Shown here in pieces: positions 1 to 5,856 of a DNA stretch of 31,523 bases. Origin of the DNA: Micavibrio sp. UBA2020 (GTDB lineage: Bacteria > Pseudomonadota > Alphaproteobacteria > Micavibrionales > UBA2020). The first letter of the stretch is position 1, and every line of letters starts with the position of its first letter. The notes beneath the pieces are model-generated. The model searched no databases. It was given only the letters and a program-made list of their open reading frames with translations, and was not told the origin of the DNA. The stretch is from contig DDBY01000202.1 of assembly GCA_002334985.1 (NCBI GenBank), forward strand, positions 1-31,523. Direction: 5' to 3'. Position numbers and translations under genes: made by a program.

Positions 1-146
1 CCGCCTTCGAGCGAGACATGCGTGATACGGTCGAACATCAGCATCGGCGGCAGCGGCAGCTTGGCGTTGCCGGGACCGAAGAGCGTGCCCTTCGCGCAGG
101 CAATCAAATCGTCATAGGTATAGCTGGATTTTTGCTGATGGGTCAT
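1..146 (-). CDS. fabA: 3-hydroxyacyl-ACP dehydratase FabA, N-terminal part (cut by window edge)
   Basis: The reverse strand from the ATG at 146-144 reads [20 protein letters not shown], continues with [20 protein letters not shown], and stays open to base 1 (48 codons). The spacing and residues match the start of FabA: the Y-(T/D)-x-x-D-L opening, the (L/F)FG element and the PxPPMLMxDR block. FabA dehydrates and isomerises 3-hydroxydecanoyl-ACP in unsaturated fatty acid synthesis in the cytoplasm. The catalytic His and Asp lie outside the window. A GGAAG ribosome site sits about 5 nt before the ATG. It is the third gene in the same direction after the SH3 protein and the 315-aa protein, but a hairpin lies in the 92-bp gap, so it may have its own promoter. 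In many alphaproteobacteria fabB follows fabA; that would lie to the left. Confidence 0.88.
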   Translation of the reverse strand, partial: MTHQQKSSYTYDDLIACAKGTLFGPGNAKLPLPPMLMFDRITHVSLEG

Positions 147-182
147 CTTGTCTTCCGCGACTTGCCGTTGTGTGTTTTGCAT

Positions 183-220
183 TAAAAACGTCTCTCCGGT
201 TTCGGGGTTATCTCACCGGA
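183..220 (-). terminator. weak terminator-like hairpin before fabA
   Basis: On the minus strand TCCGGT (220-215) pairs with ACCGGA (200-195) around a 14-nt loop. After seven further bases comes a run of five T (187-183). The gap between stem and T-run is longer than in a classical intrinsic terminator, so read-through from the 315-aa gene into fabA is possible. Confidence 0.3.
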
Positions 221-238
221 ACTCTGCGTGCCCGCGGC

Positions 239-1186
239 TTATGCCGGAGCCTCGTCTCTGTGGCGTGCGCCCAGAATCATGCCGGTTTTCGCCAGCGATT
301 TTGCAATACTTGGGTGTATCTGTCCAACATCTTCGACAGTGATTACGGCAACCATCCGGCCCACGGCCTTGGCCACCGCAACCGCACGGCCAAGCGGGTT
401 TTCAAGCCCGATAAGCTCGAAAAACTCCTCTACCTGCGGGCGCAGCTTGCCCAGATATTCTGGAATATCGTGATTTTCGGCGTCATTCGCCGCCGCCAGC
501 GTTTTCCAGTTTTTGATGCCCGGCGTTTCATGGCGCAGAGATTCCCGCACCATGACATTCGTAATTTGCAGCTCCGCATCTTCGGGCAGCGCCATCTTCA
601 TATCGGCGGCGGTCATGTAATAGCCGGCAGCGGCCGCAATCGCGACGATACCTTCGGCGGGGCTGTGACCGTCGGCGATAAACTCTTCAATCAGCAAATC
701 ACAGAAATCCTGCGTTGCCATTTCAAACGTCAAGGCCATGATGACGGTTTCAATCAAAAGGCGCAGGGTTTCATCGCGGCCATACCCCTGTTCTTCCCAA
801 ACCGGAAAGTCCTTGATGATAAGGGCGATGGCAATTTCATGTACGTCGTCGAGCCCCTTGGGCAGCTTCTTCGCCACACCGCGCGCCAGATGACGGCCAA
901 GTTCGGTGTCGTGGTCGATGTCATACGCAAGCGGCATCAGCCCCCTGTCGTCTTCGCCCGCCGCGGGTTCCGCGCGCAGCAAATCAGCGATGCGGTGGAA
1001 CGCCTGTTCCATCACCACATCGGGCTCTTCATACTCAAGCAGCGTCTCGGTAATCATGCCGGCATAAATGCAAACCGTGCGCGCGATGCGCTGCTTGATA
1101 TCCTCTTCCTTGATGAGGGTTTCAAGCTTGGCCTGAATAGCCTTGGCTTCTTCTTTGAGTTTTTCTTGCGTATCCACGGTGGTCAA
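239..1186 (-). CDS. unrecognised 315-aa cytoplasmic protein, TTG start
   Basis: I do not recognise a family. The protein is acidic, predicted soluble and mostly helical. It has no signal peptide or long membrane segment, an N-terminal stretch (about 5-35) rich in Lys and Glu that could be coiled coil, and an alanine-rich block near 185-195 (AAAAGYYMTAADMK). The start codon is TTG (1186-1184), supported by AGGAG about nine nt upstream. The next in-frame Met is around residue 43, so an ATG start would cost the whole N-terminal helix. The stop of the SH3-domain gene lies 6 bp upstream, so the two are probably co-transcribed and perhaps translationally coupled. The long open frames on the opposite strand here are a composition effect. 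Confidence 0.7.
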   Translation of the reverse strand: MTTVDTQEKLKEEAKAIQAKLETLIKEEDIKQRIARTVCIYAGMITETLLEYEEPDVVMEQAFHRIADLLRAEPAAGEDDRGLMPLAYDIDHDTELGRHLARGVAKKLPKGLDDVHEIAIALIIKDFPVWEEQGYGRDETLRLLIETVIMALTFEMATQDFCDLLIEEFIADGHSPAEGIVAIAAAAGYYMTAADMKMALPEDAELQITNVMVRESLRHETPGIKNWKTLAAANDAENHDIPEYLGKLRPQVEEFFELIGLENPLGRAVAVAKAVGRMVAVITVEDVGQIHPSIAKSLAKTGMILGARHRDEAPA

Positions 1187-1192
1187 AAGAGA

Positions 1193-1798
1193 TTACTCCT
1201 TGAACGCTTCATCGGGATATACGCCCCAGATGGTTTCTTTTTTAATCCAGCCGTCATAGCCGCTCGCGTTGATTTCGCACCAGCCGTCCTTGCAGGTTTG
1301 CAGGCGGGCGACAACGCCCGGCTCCAGCTTTGCAACGGGCTTCGCGCTGCTCTCCGGCTTGCGCAGCAGCGTTTGCACCTGCGCCTTTACAATCACGCTG
1401 CGGCGGCCGGACAGCATGCTTTTATGCACCCAGCCATCGTCGCCATCGATGTCGCGCACCTGACGCCAGACGTCGAATTCACGCACCACCTCGACCGGCA
1501 GACCGCTTTTGCGCACGACCAGCTTGACGGGGTAGCGCATACCGGGCCCTGTGCGCAAATTCACCTCGCCCGTCGCCAGCGACACGAAACGCGGCACAGG
1601 CAGGCTTTCAGCCCCCGCGCCGCCGTCTGCGGTCGCGATGGCTTCGGCAGCGTCTTCGCCGGAAGTTTCCGCATGGGCGTTCAGGGCAGGCGCTGCCAGA
1701 AGCAGCAGAAAAAGAGCCAACAGGTAAAAAACAGATATTTTTCTTGTTCTTGTCATTGTACTTCGCGTGATATCGGATGGTTCTGAGAGAATAAGCAT
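1193..1798 (-). CDS. secreted SH3-like domain protein
   Basis: This is an exported protein with two bacterial SH3-like units. After a hydrophobic stretch (FYLLALFLLLLAAPALNAHA, about 24-43), a signal peptide, comes a low-complexity Ala/Glu linker. Then follow 'VNLRTGPGMRYPV' (about 78-90), typical of SH3b domains, 'DDGWVHKSMLSG', and a second unit ending 'DGWCEINASGYDGWIKK'. The conserved W-(C/V)-x-(I/V) and GWI turns match the COG3807-type family. SH3b domains bind peptidoglycan or protein partners in the periplasm; the partner here is unknown. Two starts are possible. ATG at 1798 has AGGGGGG about 5 nt upstream. ATG at 1756 (MTRTRKISVFYLL) gives a more usual signal-peptide n-region but a weaker ribosome site. 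The gene leads the run toward fabA. Confidence 0.8.
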   Translation of the reverse strand: MLILSEPSDITRSTMTRTRKISVFYLLALFLLLLAAPALNAHAETSGEDAAEAIATADGGAGAESLPVPRFVSLATGEVNLRTGPGMRYPVKLVVRKSGLPVEVVREFDVWRQVRDIDGDDGWVHKSMLSGRRSVIVKAQVQTLLRKPESSAKPVAKLEPGVVARLQTCKDGWCEINASGYDGWIKKETIWGVYPDEAFKE

Positions 1799-2018
1799 AA
1801 AGCCCCCCTGTTCAAACCTTTTTTCGCCAAAATGCGAAAAAACCCGCGGCTTTCAGGGCTTGCGCCCCTATCGCTGCCTGCCCGATGCCGCGCCGCAGCA
1901 CGAAACACTTGCAATTTCCCCCTGATTTGAAGATGTTAGCGCCGCCACGCGTCACATACAGCGCTGCCCCGCTGTCATTTTCTGGACTTTTTAACCATAA
2001 TCATGTAAAAACCGCCGC
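1799..2018. other. divergent intergenic region with A/T-stem inverted repeat
   Basis: This 220-bp spacer separates the minus-strand SH3 gene from plus-strand dusA. It holds a perfect 9-bp inverted repeat, TTTTTTCGC (1819-1827) and GCGAAAAAA (1834-1842), with a 6-nt loop, placed 20-45 bp upstream of the SH3 start. It could be an operator or a fold in the 5' leader. No clear sigma-70 promoter stands out for dusA, and its ribosome site is weak. Confidence 0.35.
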
Positions 2019-3059
2019 ATGAACCCGCAAACCGCCCATAGCGCCACGATTGCGCCCGTGAACCGTATCACGCCCGTCCGCCCCGATGGCGTTGACCGCA
2101 CGGTATCCGTCGCCCCCATGATGGGCTGGACGGACAGGCATGACCGTTATTTCCTGCGCCTGATTTCGCCGAACGCGCTTCTTTATACGGTGATGATTAC
2201 GACAGGCGCGCTTATCTACGGCAAAAAACTGCATGTGCTGGACTACAGCCCCGAAGAACACCCCATCGCCCTACAGCTCGGCGGGTCGGAGCCCAAAGAT
2301 TTGGCCACCTGCGCGAAAATCGCCGCGGAATACGGCTATGACGAAATCAACCTGAACTGCGGATGCCCCAGCGACCGCGTCCAGCGCGGACAGTTCGGCG
2401 CCTGCCTGATGGCCAGCCCCGCGCTTGTCGCCGATTGCATTGATGCGATGAAACAGGCCGTGGATATTCCTGTCACCGTCAAAACCCGCATTGGCATTGA
2501 CGAGCAGGACAGCTATCAATTTCTGCTGGATTTCGTCGGCCCGATTGCAGAAAAAGGCTGCCGCACCTTTATTATCCATGCGCGCAAGGCATGGCTGAAC
2601 GGCCTGAGCCCGGCGGAAAACCGCACCATCCCGCCCCTGAAGTGGGAAACAGCTTATCGCCTGAAACAGGATTTTCCGCAGCTGGAAATCATCCTGAACG
2701 GCGGTATCAAGACGACGGCGCAAATCAATGATGCGCTTCAGCATCTGGACGGCGTGATGGTCGGGCGCGAGGCCTATCAGAATCCCTATTTCCTCGCGCA
2801 GGTCGAACGCGATGTTTTCGGTACAACCGATGTGCGCAGCCGCCGCGGCGTGGTGGATGCCCTGATGCCCTATGTGGAAAAGAATTTACAGAACGGAACC
2901 CCGCTCAAGGACATCAGCCGGCACATCCTCGGCCTGTTTCAGGGGATGGGCGGCGCACGGCGCTGGCGTCAAATCCTCAGCAGTGAAGCGTATAAACCCG
3001 CGGCTGGCATGGATGTCATACGCGCGGCGCTGGCGGCGGTGGACGATGGCGGCAGCTAG
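2019..3059 (+). CDS. dusA: tRNA-dihydrouridine(20/20a) synthase DusA
   Basis: This flavoenzyme reduces uridine to dihydrouridine at positions 20/20a of tRNA D-loops, using FMN and NADPH. The TIM-barrel signature is complete: VAPMMGWTDRHDRYFLRL (31-48) for FMN binding, QLGGSEP (86-92), then INLNCGCPSDRVQRGQFGAC (110-129) with the catalytic Cys at about 116. These are followed by KTRIGID, HARKAWLNGLSPAENR, the flavin-phosphate loop ILNGGI, and GVMVGREAYQNPYF. The QRGQFGACLM and GLSPAENR blocks are those of DusA rather than DusB or DusC. Length (346 aa) is normal for the family. The N-terminus may be a little shorter than modelled, because the ribosome site before 2019 is poor and about 28 residues precede the first conserved block. 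It stands alone. Confidence 0.93.
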   Translation: MNPQTAHSATIAPVNRITPVRPDGVDRTVSVAPMMGWTDRHDRYFLRLISPNALLYTVMITTGALIYGKKLHVLDYSPEEHPIALQLGGSEPKDLATCAKIAAEYGYDEINLNCGCPSDRVQRGQFGACLMASPALVADCIDAMKQAVDIPVTVKTRIGIDEQDSYQFLLDFVGPIAEKGCRTFIIHARKAWLNGLSPAENRTIPPLKWETAYRLKQDFPQLEIILNGGIKTTAQINDALQHLDGVMVGREAYQNPYFLAQVERDVFGTTDVRSRRGVVDALMPYVEKNLQNGTPLKDISRHILGLFQGMGGARRWRQILSSEAYKPAAGMDVIRAALAAVDDGGS

Positions 3060-3163
3060 CGTTCCGTAAAAAGCGGCAGGGCGTACGAACAGGCGGACGG
3101 TCAAGTTCCTGAACTCACTTCAAAATCATATAAGAAACTCTATTTCTTTGCCCGCAAGATTGA

Positions 3164-3184
3164 TATACTTTAACGCGGTTAAAG
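3164..3184 (+). promoter_or_regulatory. -10 element with perfect palindrome over the predicted start site
   Basis: A good -10 hexamer TATACT (3164-3169) is followed directly by the perfect inverted repeat CTTTAAC-gcg-GTTAAAG (3168-3184). A transcript from this -10 would begin near 3176, the centre of the repeat, and the repeat ends in the ribosome site AAAGGGG of the 208-aa gene. No strong -35 is visible 16-18 bp upstream, which fits an activated promoter or a repressor site. The factor is unknown. Confidence 0.45.
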
Positions 3185-3191
3185 GGGAACC

Positions 3192-3818
3192 ATGCAACCA
3201 CTCTGGACAAGATTGAATCGGGACGACGCGCATCAGGTATTGAACCGCCTGAGTGGTTCGCGCGACGCCGTCGTATTCTCCAAAGAAGCGACCGAAGTTT
3301 CGTGGCGCTCTTTGCCGTTTTACAACAAGTATAAACTCTACCGTCTCATCAACTACGCGACGATGCCGACGTTCAGCCTCACCTATCTCAGTGACGGCAA
3401 CGAGTTCATCACGCTCGACGGTACAGCAAACCCGATTTACACCGCGAACGAAAAAGACCCCGTGCGCCTGAACGAGATGAACGTCGTGAACTATCTCGAC
3501 TTCTTCTTCACCAACGTACAGGGTAGCGAAGGCGACGTCTTCCTTATCAAAGATCCGAAGAAACTGCCGTTCCTGAGCGCGCTTACCAAAGAGCAGCGCG
3601 AGAGCGTCTATTCCGGCTTCAAACCCGTGCAGGTATCGCAAAACGCGGCCGCGAATACATTCCGCGTGACCGGTACGCTTTACTACGGCGGCGGCCTTAT
3701 TTCTTCGACCATCATTGTGCAGAACGACGGCAAGATTGAGTTTCAAGACCAGAGCCTGCTGCTCAACGGTATCTATTTCCCCTACAGCCCCTACAGTCAA
3801 GGCTGGCTGGAAGCATAA
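3192..3818 (+). CDS. unrecognised 208-aa protein, first gene of a small operon
   Basis: No family is recognised. The protein has no signal peptide or membrane segment. It is aromatic-rich (many Tyr and Phe), has a mixed alpha/beta pattern and ends with a Pro/Tyr-rich tail (YFPYSPYSQGW). A likely beta-hairpin core lies around 155-190 (TLYYGGGLISSTIIVQNDG). The start is well supported by AAAGGGG seven nt before ATG. The codons look more restricted (AAC, ATC, CTG, CGC/CGT) than in neighbouring hypothetical genes, which hints at strong expression; this was judged by eye only. It is 51 bp ahead of the 171-aa gene and shares its promoter, with a palindrome at 3168-3184. Confidence 0.75.
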   Translation: MQPLWTRLNRDDAHQVLNRLSGSRDAVVFSKEATEVSWRSLPFYNKYKLYRLINYATMPTFSLTYLSDGNEFITLDGTANPIYTANEKDPVRLNEMNVVNYLDFFFTNVQGSEGDVFLIKDPKKLPFLSALTKEQRESVYSGFKPVQVSQNAAANTFRVTGTLYYGGGLISSTIIVQNDGKIEFQDQSLLLNGIYFPYSPYSQGWLEA

Positions 3819-3869
3819 GGCGCCGCAGCGTAGCGCATATATTCGGCGCGCATTTAAGGACAGACTGTC

Positions 3870-4385
3870 ATGACACCAGAAGCCCAGAAGCTGAACGACC
3901 TTCTTAAACCCGGCCAGCCCCTGCCCAGCGACGAGGTCATGGTTTCCACCGCGCTTGATATCCTGAACCACAGCGCGCACGGACAGCAGCTGGTCGATTT
4001 CGTACGCATCAACAACATCGCGCTGCGCATCATGTCCACGCCGCAACCGACGACGTATCTGCCTGAACCGAAACTTGCCTATATCGGCTTCAACCGTAAC
4101 AATCCGGTATCCCCCAGCCGCTTCGTGCTGATGCTGGCGGGCATTCTGCGTGAAGCGCAGCAGGAAAGCGCGGGCATTAAAAACCCGCACCTGCAAGCCC
4201 CGCTGGAAGAGCACATGAAAATCAGCATGGCGAAGCATGAAGATAAACTGTGGTACATGTGTACCGTAGCCTGCGAACTCAATGACATCTCTACCTTTAT
4301 GGAATACAATTTTCTTGACGAATTAAGAAAAATGGGTCACGATGAGTCATTAGAATTGTACTTGAAGCAAGAAAAACGCAAATAA
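3870..4385 (+). CDS. unrecognised 171-aa helical protein
   Basis: I recognise no family. It is predicted soluble and largely helical, with a Lys-rich C-terminus. Blocks such as VLMLAGILREAQQES (about 86-100) and LWYMCTVACELNDISTFMEY (about 125-144) look like packed helices. There is no HExxH or other catalytic signature. AAGGA lies about 10 nt before the ATG. Downstream, the 53-aa ORF begins 13 bp after its stop with its own ribosome site, so the two are probably translated from one mRNA. Confidence 0.72.
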   Translation: MTPEAQKLNDLLKPGQPLPSDEVMVSTALDILNHSAHGQQLVDFVRINNIALRIMSTPQPTTYLPEPKLAYIGFNRNNPVSPSRFVLMLAGILREAQQESAGIKNPHLQAPLEEHMKISMAKHEDKLWYMCTVACELNDISTFMEYNFLDELRKMGHDESLELYLKQEKRK

Positions 4386-4397
4386 AGGGTGGGACAC

Positions 4398-4559
4398 ATG
4401 GTTTTGAAAGCAATCGAAGGCTTCTCTGCTCTGACTGAAGCACGCGAAATCAAGGCACAGATTAATTTCCGTATCGGCGGCGCAAGCATCGCCGAACTTT
4501 CCGCAAACGCCAGCATGGAACGTGGCGGCCCGAAACACGAGGCGCCGGCCAACGGCTAA
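4398..4559 (+). CDS. small 53-aa protein, unknown
   Basis: This short ORF starts at ATG 4398, eight nt after AGGGTGGG, a strong ribosome site, and ends in TAA at 4557-4559. It reads MVLKAIEGFSALTEAREIKA, then QINFRIGGASIAELSANASM and a polar tail ending PANG. It has an amphipathic N-terminal helix, no signal peptide and no cysteine. It is the last gene of the 3192-4559 run and lies 13 bp after the 171-aa gene. The ribosome site and position support it, but it is too short for a family call. Confidence 0.6.
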   Translation: MVLKAIEGFSALTEAREIKAQINFRIGGASIAELSANASMERGGPKHEAPANG

Positions 4560-4617
4560 ACATGCCATCGGCCAAAAGCCGCGGATTTGCTGGAAAAAAT
4601 AAGGGCTCTCCCCTTTC

Positions 4618-4653
4618 GATTCGTAGCGATTCGGCCAGATTCGAATGAGAATC
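4618..4653. repeat. phased cluster of four GANTC (CcrM-type) sites
   Basis: GATTCG occurs three times at exactly 10-bp steps (4618-4623, 4628-4633, 4638-4643). A fourth GANTC, GAATC, follows at 4649-4653. GANTC is the target of CcrM, the cell-cycle DNA adenine methyltransferase of alphaproteobacteria. Random DNA has about one GANTC per 256 bp, so four in 36 bp on one helix face is a marked cluster. It lies between the 53-aa gene and its terminator. Confidence 0.6.
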
Positions 4654-4657
4654 ATTC
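4643..4657. promoter_or_regulatory. Fur-box-like palindrome
   Basis: GAATGA-gaa-TCATTC (4643-4657) is a perfect 6-bp inverted repeat. The inner 13 bases AATGAGAATCATT differ by one base from the centre of the classical Fur box. It lies 8 bp before a terminator rather than at a recognisable promoter, so it may instead belong to the folded 3' end of the upstream mRNA or to a small RNA. Confidence 0.3.
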
Positions 4658-4664
4658 ACAAAAG

Positions 4665-4687
4665 CGCCCCTCCGGGGGCGTTTTTTT
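4665..4687 (+). terminator. intrinsic terminator after the 3192-4559 operon
   Basis: CGCCCC (4665-4670) pairs with GGGGCG (4675-4680) across a TCCG tetraloop and is followed by seven T (4681-4687). It ends the operon of the 208-, 171- and 53-aa proteins. Confidence 0.85.
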
Positions 4688-4698
4688 ATGGGCGAAAA

Positions 4699-4760
4699 GC
4701 CTGTGAATAAGTTTTTATAATACCTTCATATTTAAGAATAAATTAACTTCATCCACAGGC
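4699..4760. promoter_or_regulatory. CtrA-like box between two inverted DnaA-like boxes
   Basis: A full CtrA consensus TTAA-N7-TTAAC occupies 4732-4747. It is flanked by TGTGAATAA (4702-4710), a consensus DnaA box on the reverse strand, and TCATCCACA (4749-4757), one mismatch from TTATCCACA on the forward strand. The outer ends form the inverted pair GCCTGTG (4699-4705) and CACAGGC (4754-4760), and the middle is strongly AT-rich. It sits about 30-80 bp upstream of the promoter at 4778-4806. CtrA and DnaA are the main cell-cycle regulators in alphaproteobacteria. Binding is inferred from the motifs only. Confidence 0.45.
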
Positions 4761-4777
4761 ATTATGGCTTATCGCGT

Positions 4778-4806
4778 TTGACAACCTTCTCTTTATTTCG
4801 CATTCT
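4778..4806 (+). promoter_or_regulatory. sigma-70-type promoter of the 50-aa gene
   Basis: A perfect -35 TTGACA (4778-4783) is followed by a 17-bp spacer and CATTCT (4801-4806), a moderate -10. Transcription would start near 4813, giving a leader of about 80 nt before the ATG at 4893. Confidence 0.5.
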
Positions 4807-4892
4807 AAAGCTGTAGGGCAATTTAATTTCCTCCAAAGAAGCTAGAGACCCCAACAAACAAAAAGAACAACACTTTTAAACGAGGTGCGGCC

Positions 4893-5045
4893 ATGACGTT
4901 GAACAAATTCGATTTCGACAAAACCAGCGAAGCAAAAGCATACGGTGCGGCTATCGTTGCCCGCGTTGAAACTGGCCGTGAAGCGATTGAGCCGACCGCA
5001 CGCCGCGCGGCTACCCTGCAGCCCTCTGCTATCGCTGCGGCATAA
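4893..5045 (+). CDS. small 50-aa alanine-rich protein, unknown
   Basis: The ORF runs from ATG 4893 to TAA 5043-5045. It reads MTLNKFDFDKTSEAKAYGAA, then IVARVETGREAIEPTARRAA and TLQPSAIAAA. GAGGTG lies about 6 nt before the ATG. The protein is helical, Ala/Arg/Glu-rich, soluble and free of cysteine. It is a one-gene transcription unit: promoter at 4778-4806, terminator at 5081-5107, and an 80-nt leader. Motifs resembling CtrA, DnaA and CcrM targets lie upstream, so cell-cycle-controlled expression is plausible. No homology is recognised. The complete set of expression signals makes it more credible than its length alone would. Confidence 0.6.
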   Translation: MTLNKFDFDKTSEAKAYGAAIVARVETGREAIEPTARRAATLQPSAIAAA

Positions 5046-5080
5046 GGCACAAAAGACTTTCTCCGCAAGGAGGCACAGCA

Positions 5081-5107
5081 AGGCCCGGTTGCAAAACCGG
5101 GCCTTTC
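5081..5107 (+). terminator. intrinsic terminator after the 50-aa gene
   Basis: AGGCCCGGTT (5081-5090) pairs perfectly with AACCGGGCCT (5095-5104) around a GCAA (GNRA) tetraloop. The T tract that follows is short. A smaller hairpin, CTCC-GCAA-GGAG, precedes it at about 5061-5072. Confidence 0.75.
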
Positions 5108-5159
5108 CTGTTGACGTAACACCCCCGCCCCTCTACCCTGTGATTACACAGGAAAACCA

Positions 5160-5852
5160 ATGTTTATAAAGTATTCGGACCCCGAAGCCGCCAAGGACGT
5201 ATTCAAGGCTGTTCAGGATGAAGACCTGAATAACCTGCGCTTTTTCATGACCGATGGCGCGGATATCGATATGCGTAACGAACACGGCCAGACCTTGCTG
5301 CACACAGCCATTCTTGGCGGCAAATTGACGGCGGCGCGCTTCCTGCTCGATGCGGGCGCAGATGCGGATATTCACGGCGGACAGGCCGGCTATACCGCTC
5401 TTCACTGGGCCGCCTATAAAAAGAGCGAGGAAATGACGCGCCTTGTCCTCGAATACACAGAACAGCTGGAAAAAACCGACAGCCAATCCATGACCGCCCT
5501 GCAACTGGCAGCCTTCATGGGGGCGAAAGACGTTGTCGCCGCACTGGCCGAGGCCGGCGCCGATTTCCGCCGCACCGATGCCTTCGGGCACACTCCCGCC
5601 GCTATCGCGCAGCAGCGCGCGGGCGAGGACTGGAACGGCGAAGGCCGCCGCTTCATCGAAACCTCCACCTATCTGTTCCAGCTGATGAATAACGGCCTGC
5701 CCGCAAAACAGCAGATGCAGCCGCCTGTAGCCCCCGCCTATTCACCCGAGCAGTTCTCGCAGGATATGGATGCACTCGACAAGCTAAACCCAGACCCCGA
5801 CCGCTTCCGCCTCGGCGGCGGCAACCGCGGTCATAAACCGCCCACCCCCTAA
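5160..5852 (+). CDS. ankyrin-repeat protein with DPDRF tail (first copy)
   Basis: About four ankyrin repeats cover residues 17-150. Diagnostic pieces are GQTLLHTAILGGKLTAARFL, AGADAD, GYTALHWAAY, MTALQLAAFMGAKDV and GHTPAAIA. There is no signal peptide, so the protein is probably cytoplasmic. The C-terminal part (150-230) is not ankyrin: a helix, a Pro/Gln-rich linker, then LDKLNPDPDRFRL (206-218). The DPDRF element recurs at the end of the second ankyrin protein of the same operon. Ankyrin arrays are protein-binding scaffolds, and the client here is unknown. It starts a compact run, with the methyltransferase beginning 4 bp after its stop. The ATG at 5160 is supported by conservation of the fold more than by its ribosome site. 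Confidence 0.88.
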   Translation: MFIKYSDPEAAKDVFKAVQDEDLNNLRFFMTDGADIDMRNEHGQTLLHTAILGGKLTAARFLLDAGADADIHGGQAGYTALHWAAYKKSEEMTRLVLEYTEQLEKTDSQSMTALQLAAFMGAKDVVAALAEAGADFRRTDAFGHTPAAIAQQRAGEDWNGEGRRFIETSTYLFQLMNNGLPAKQQMQPPVAPAYSPEQFSQDMDALDKLNPDPDRFRLGGGNRGHKPPTP

Positions 5853-5856
5853 CAAA

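Noticed and set aside
170..1786. A 538-codon plus-strand open frame opposite the SH3 and 315-aa genes
   Set aside because: It spans two well-supported minus-strand genes, is Arg/His/Gln-rich without domain motifs, and is a usual mirror effect of GC-rich coding DNA.
4618..4660. A tRNA-like T-loop reading of the GATTCG repeats
   Set aside because: No acceptor, D or anticodon stem can be formed around them.
4699..4760. The chromosomal replication origin
   Set aside because: Only two DnaA-like boxes and one CtrA-like box are present, and usual origin neighbours are absent; a promoter role is simpler. GC skew could reopen this.
5061..5076. AAGGAGG after the 50-aa gene as ribosome site of another ORF
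   Set aside because: No start codon lies at a workable distance before the terminator hairpin; it is part of a small CTCC-GCAA-GGAG stem.
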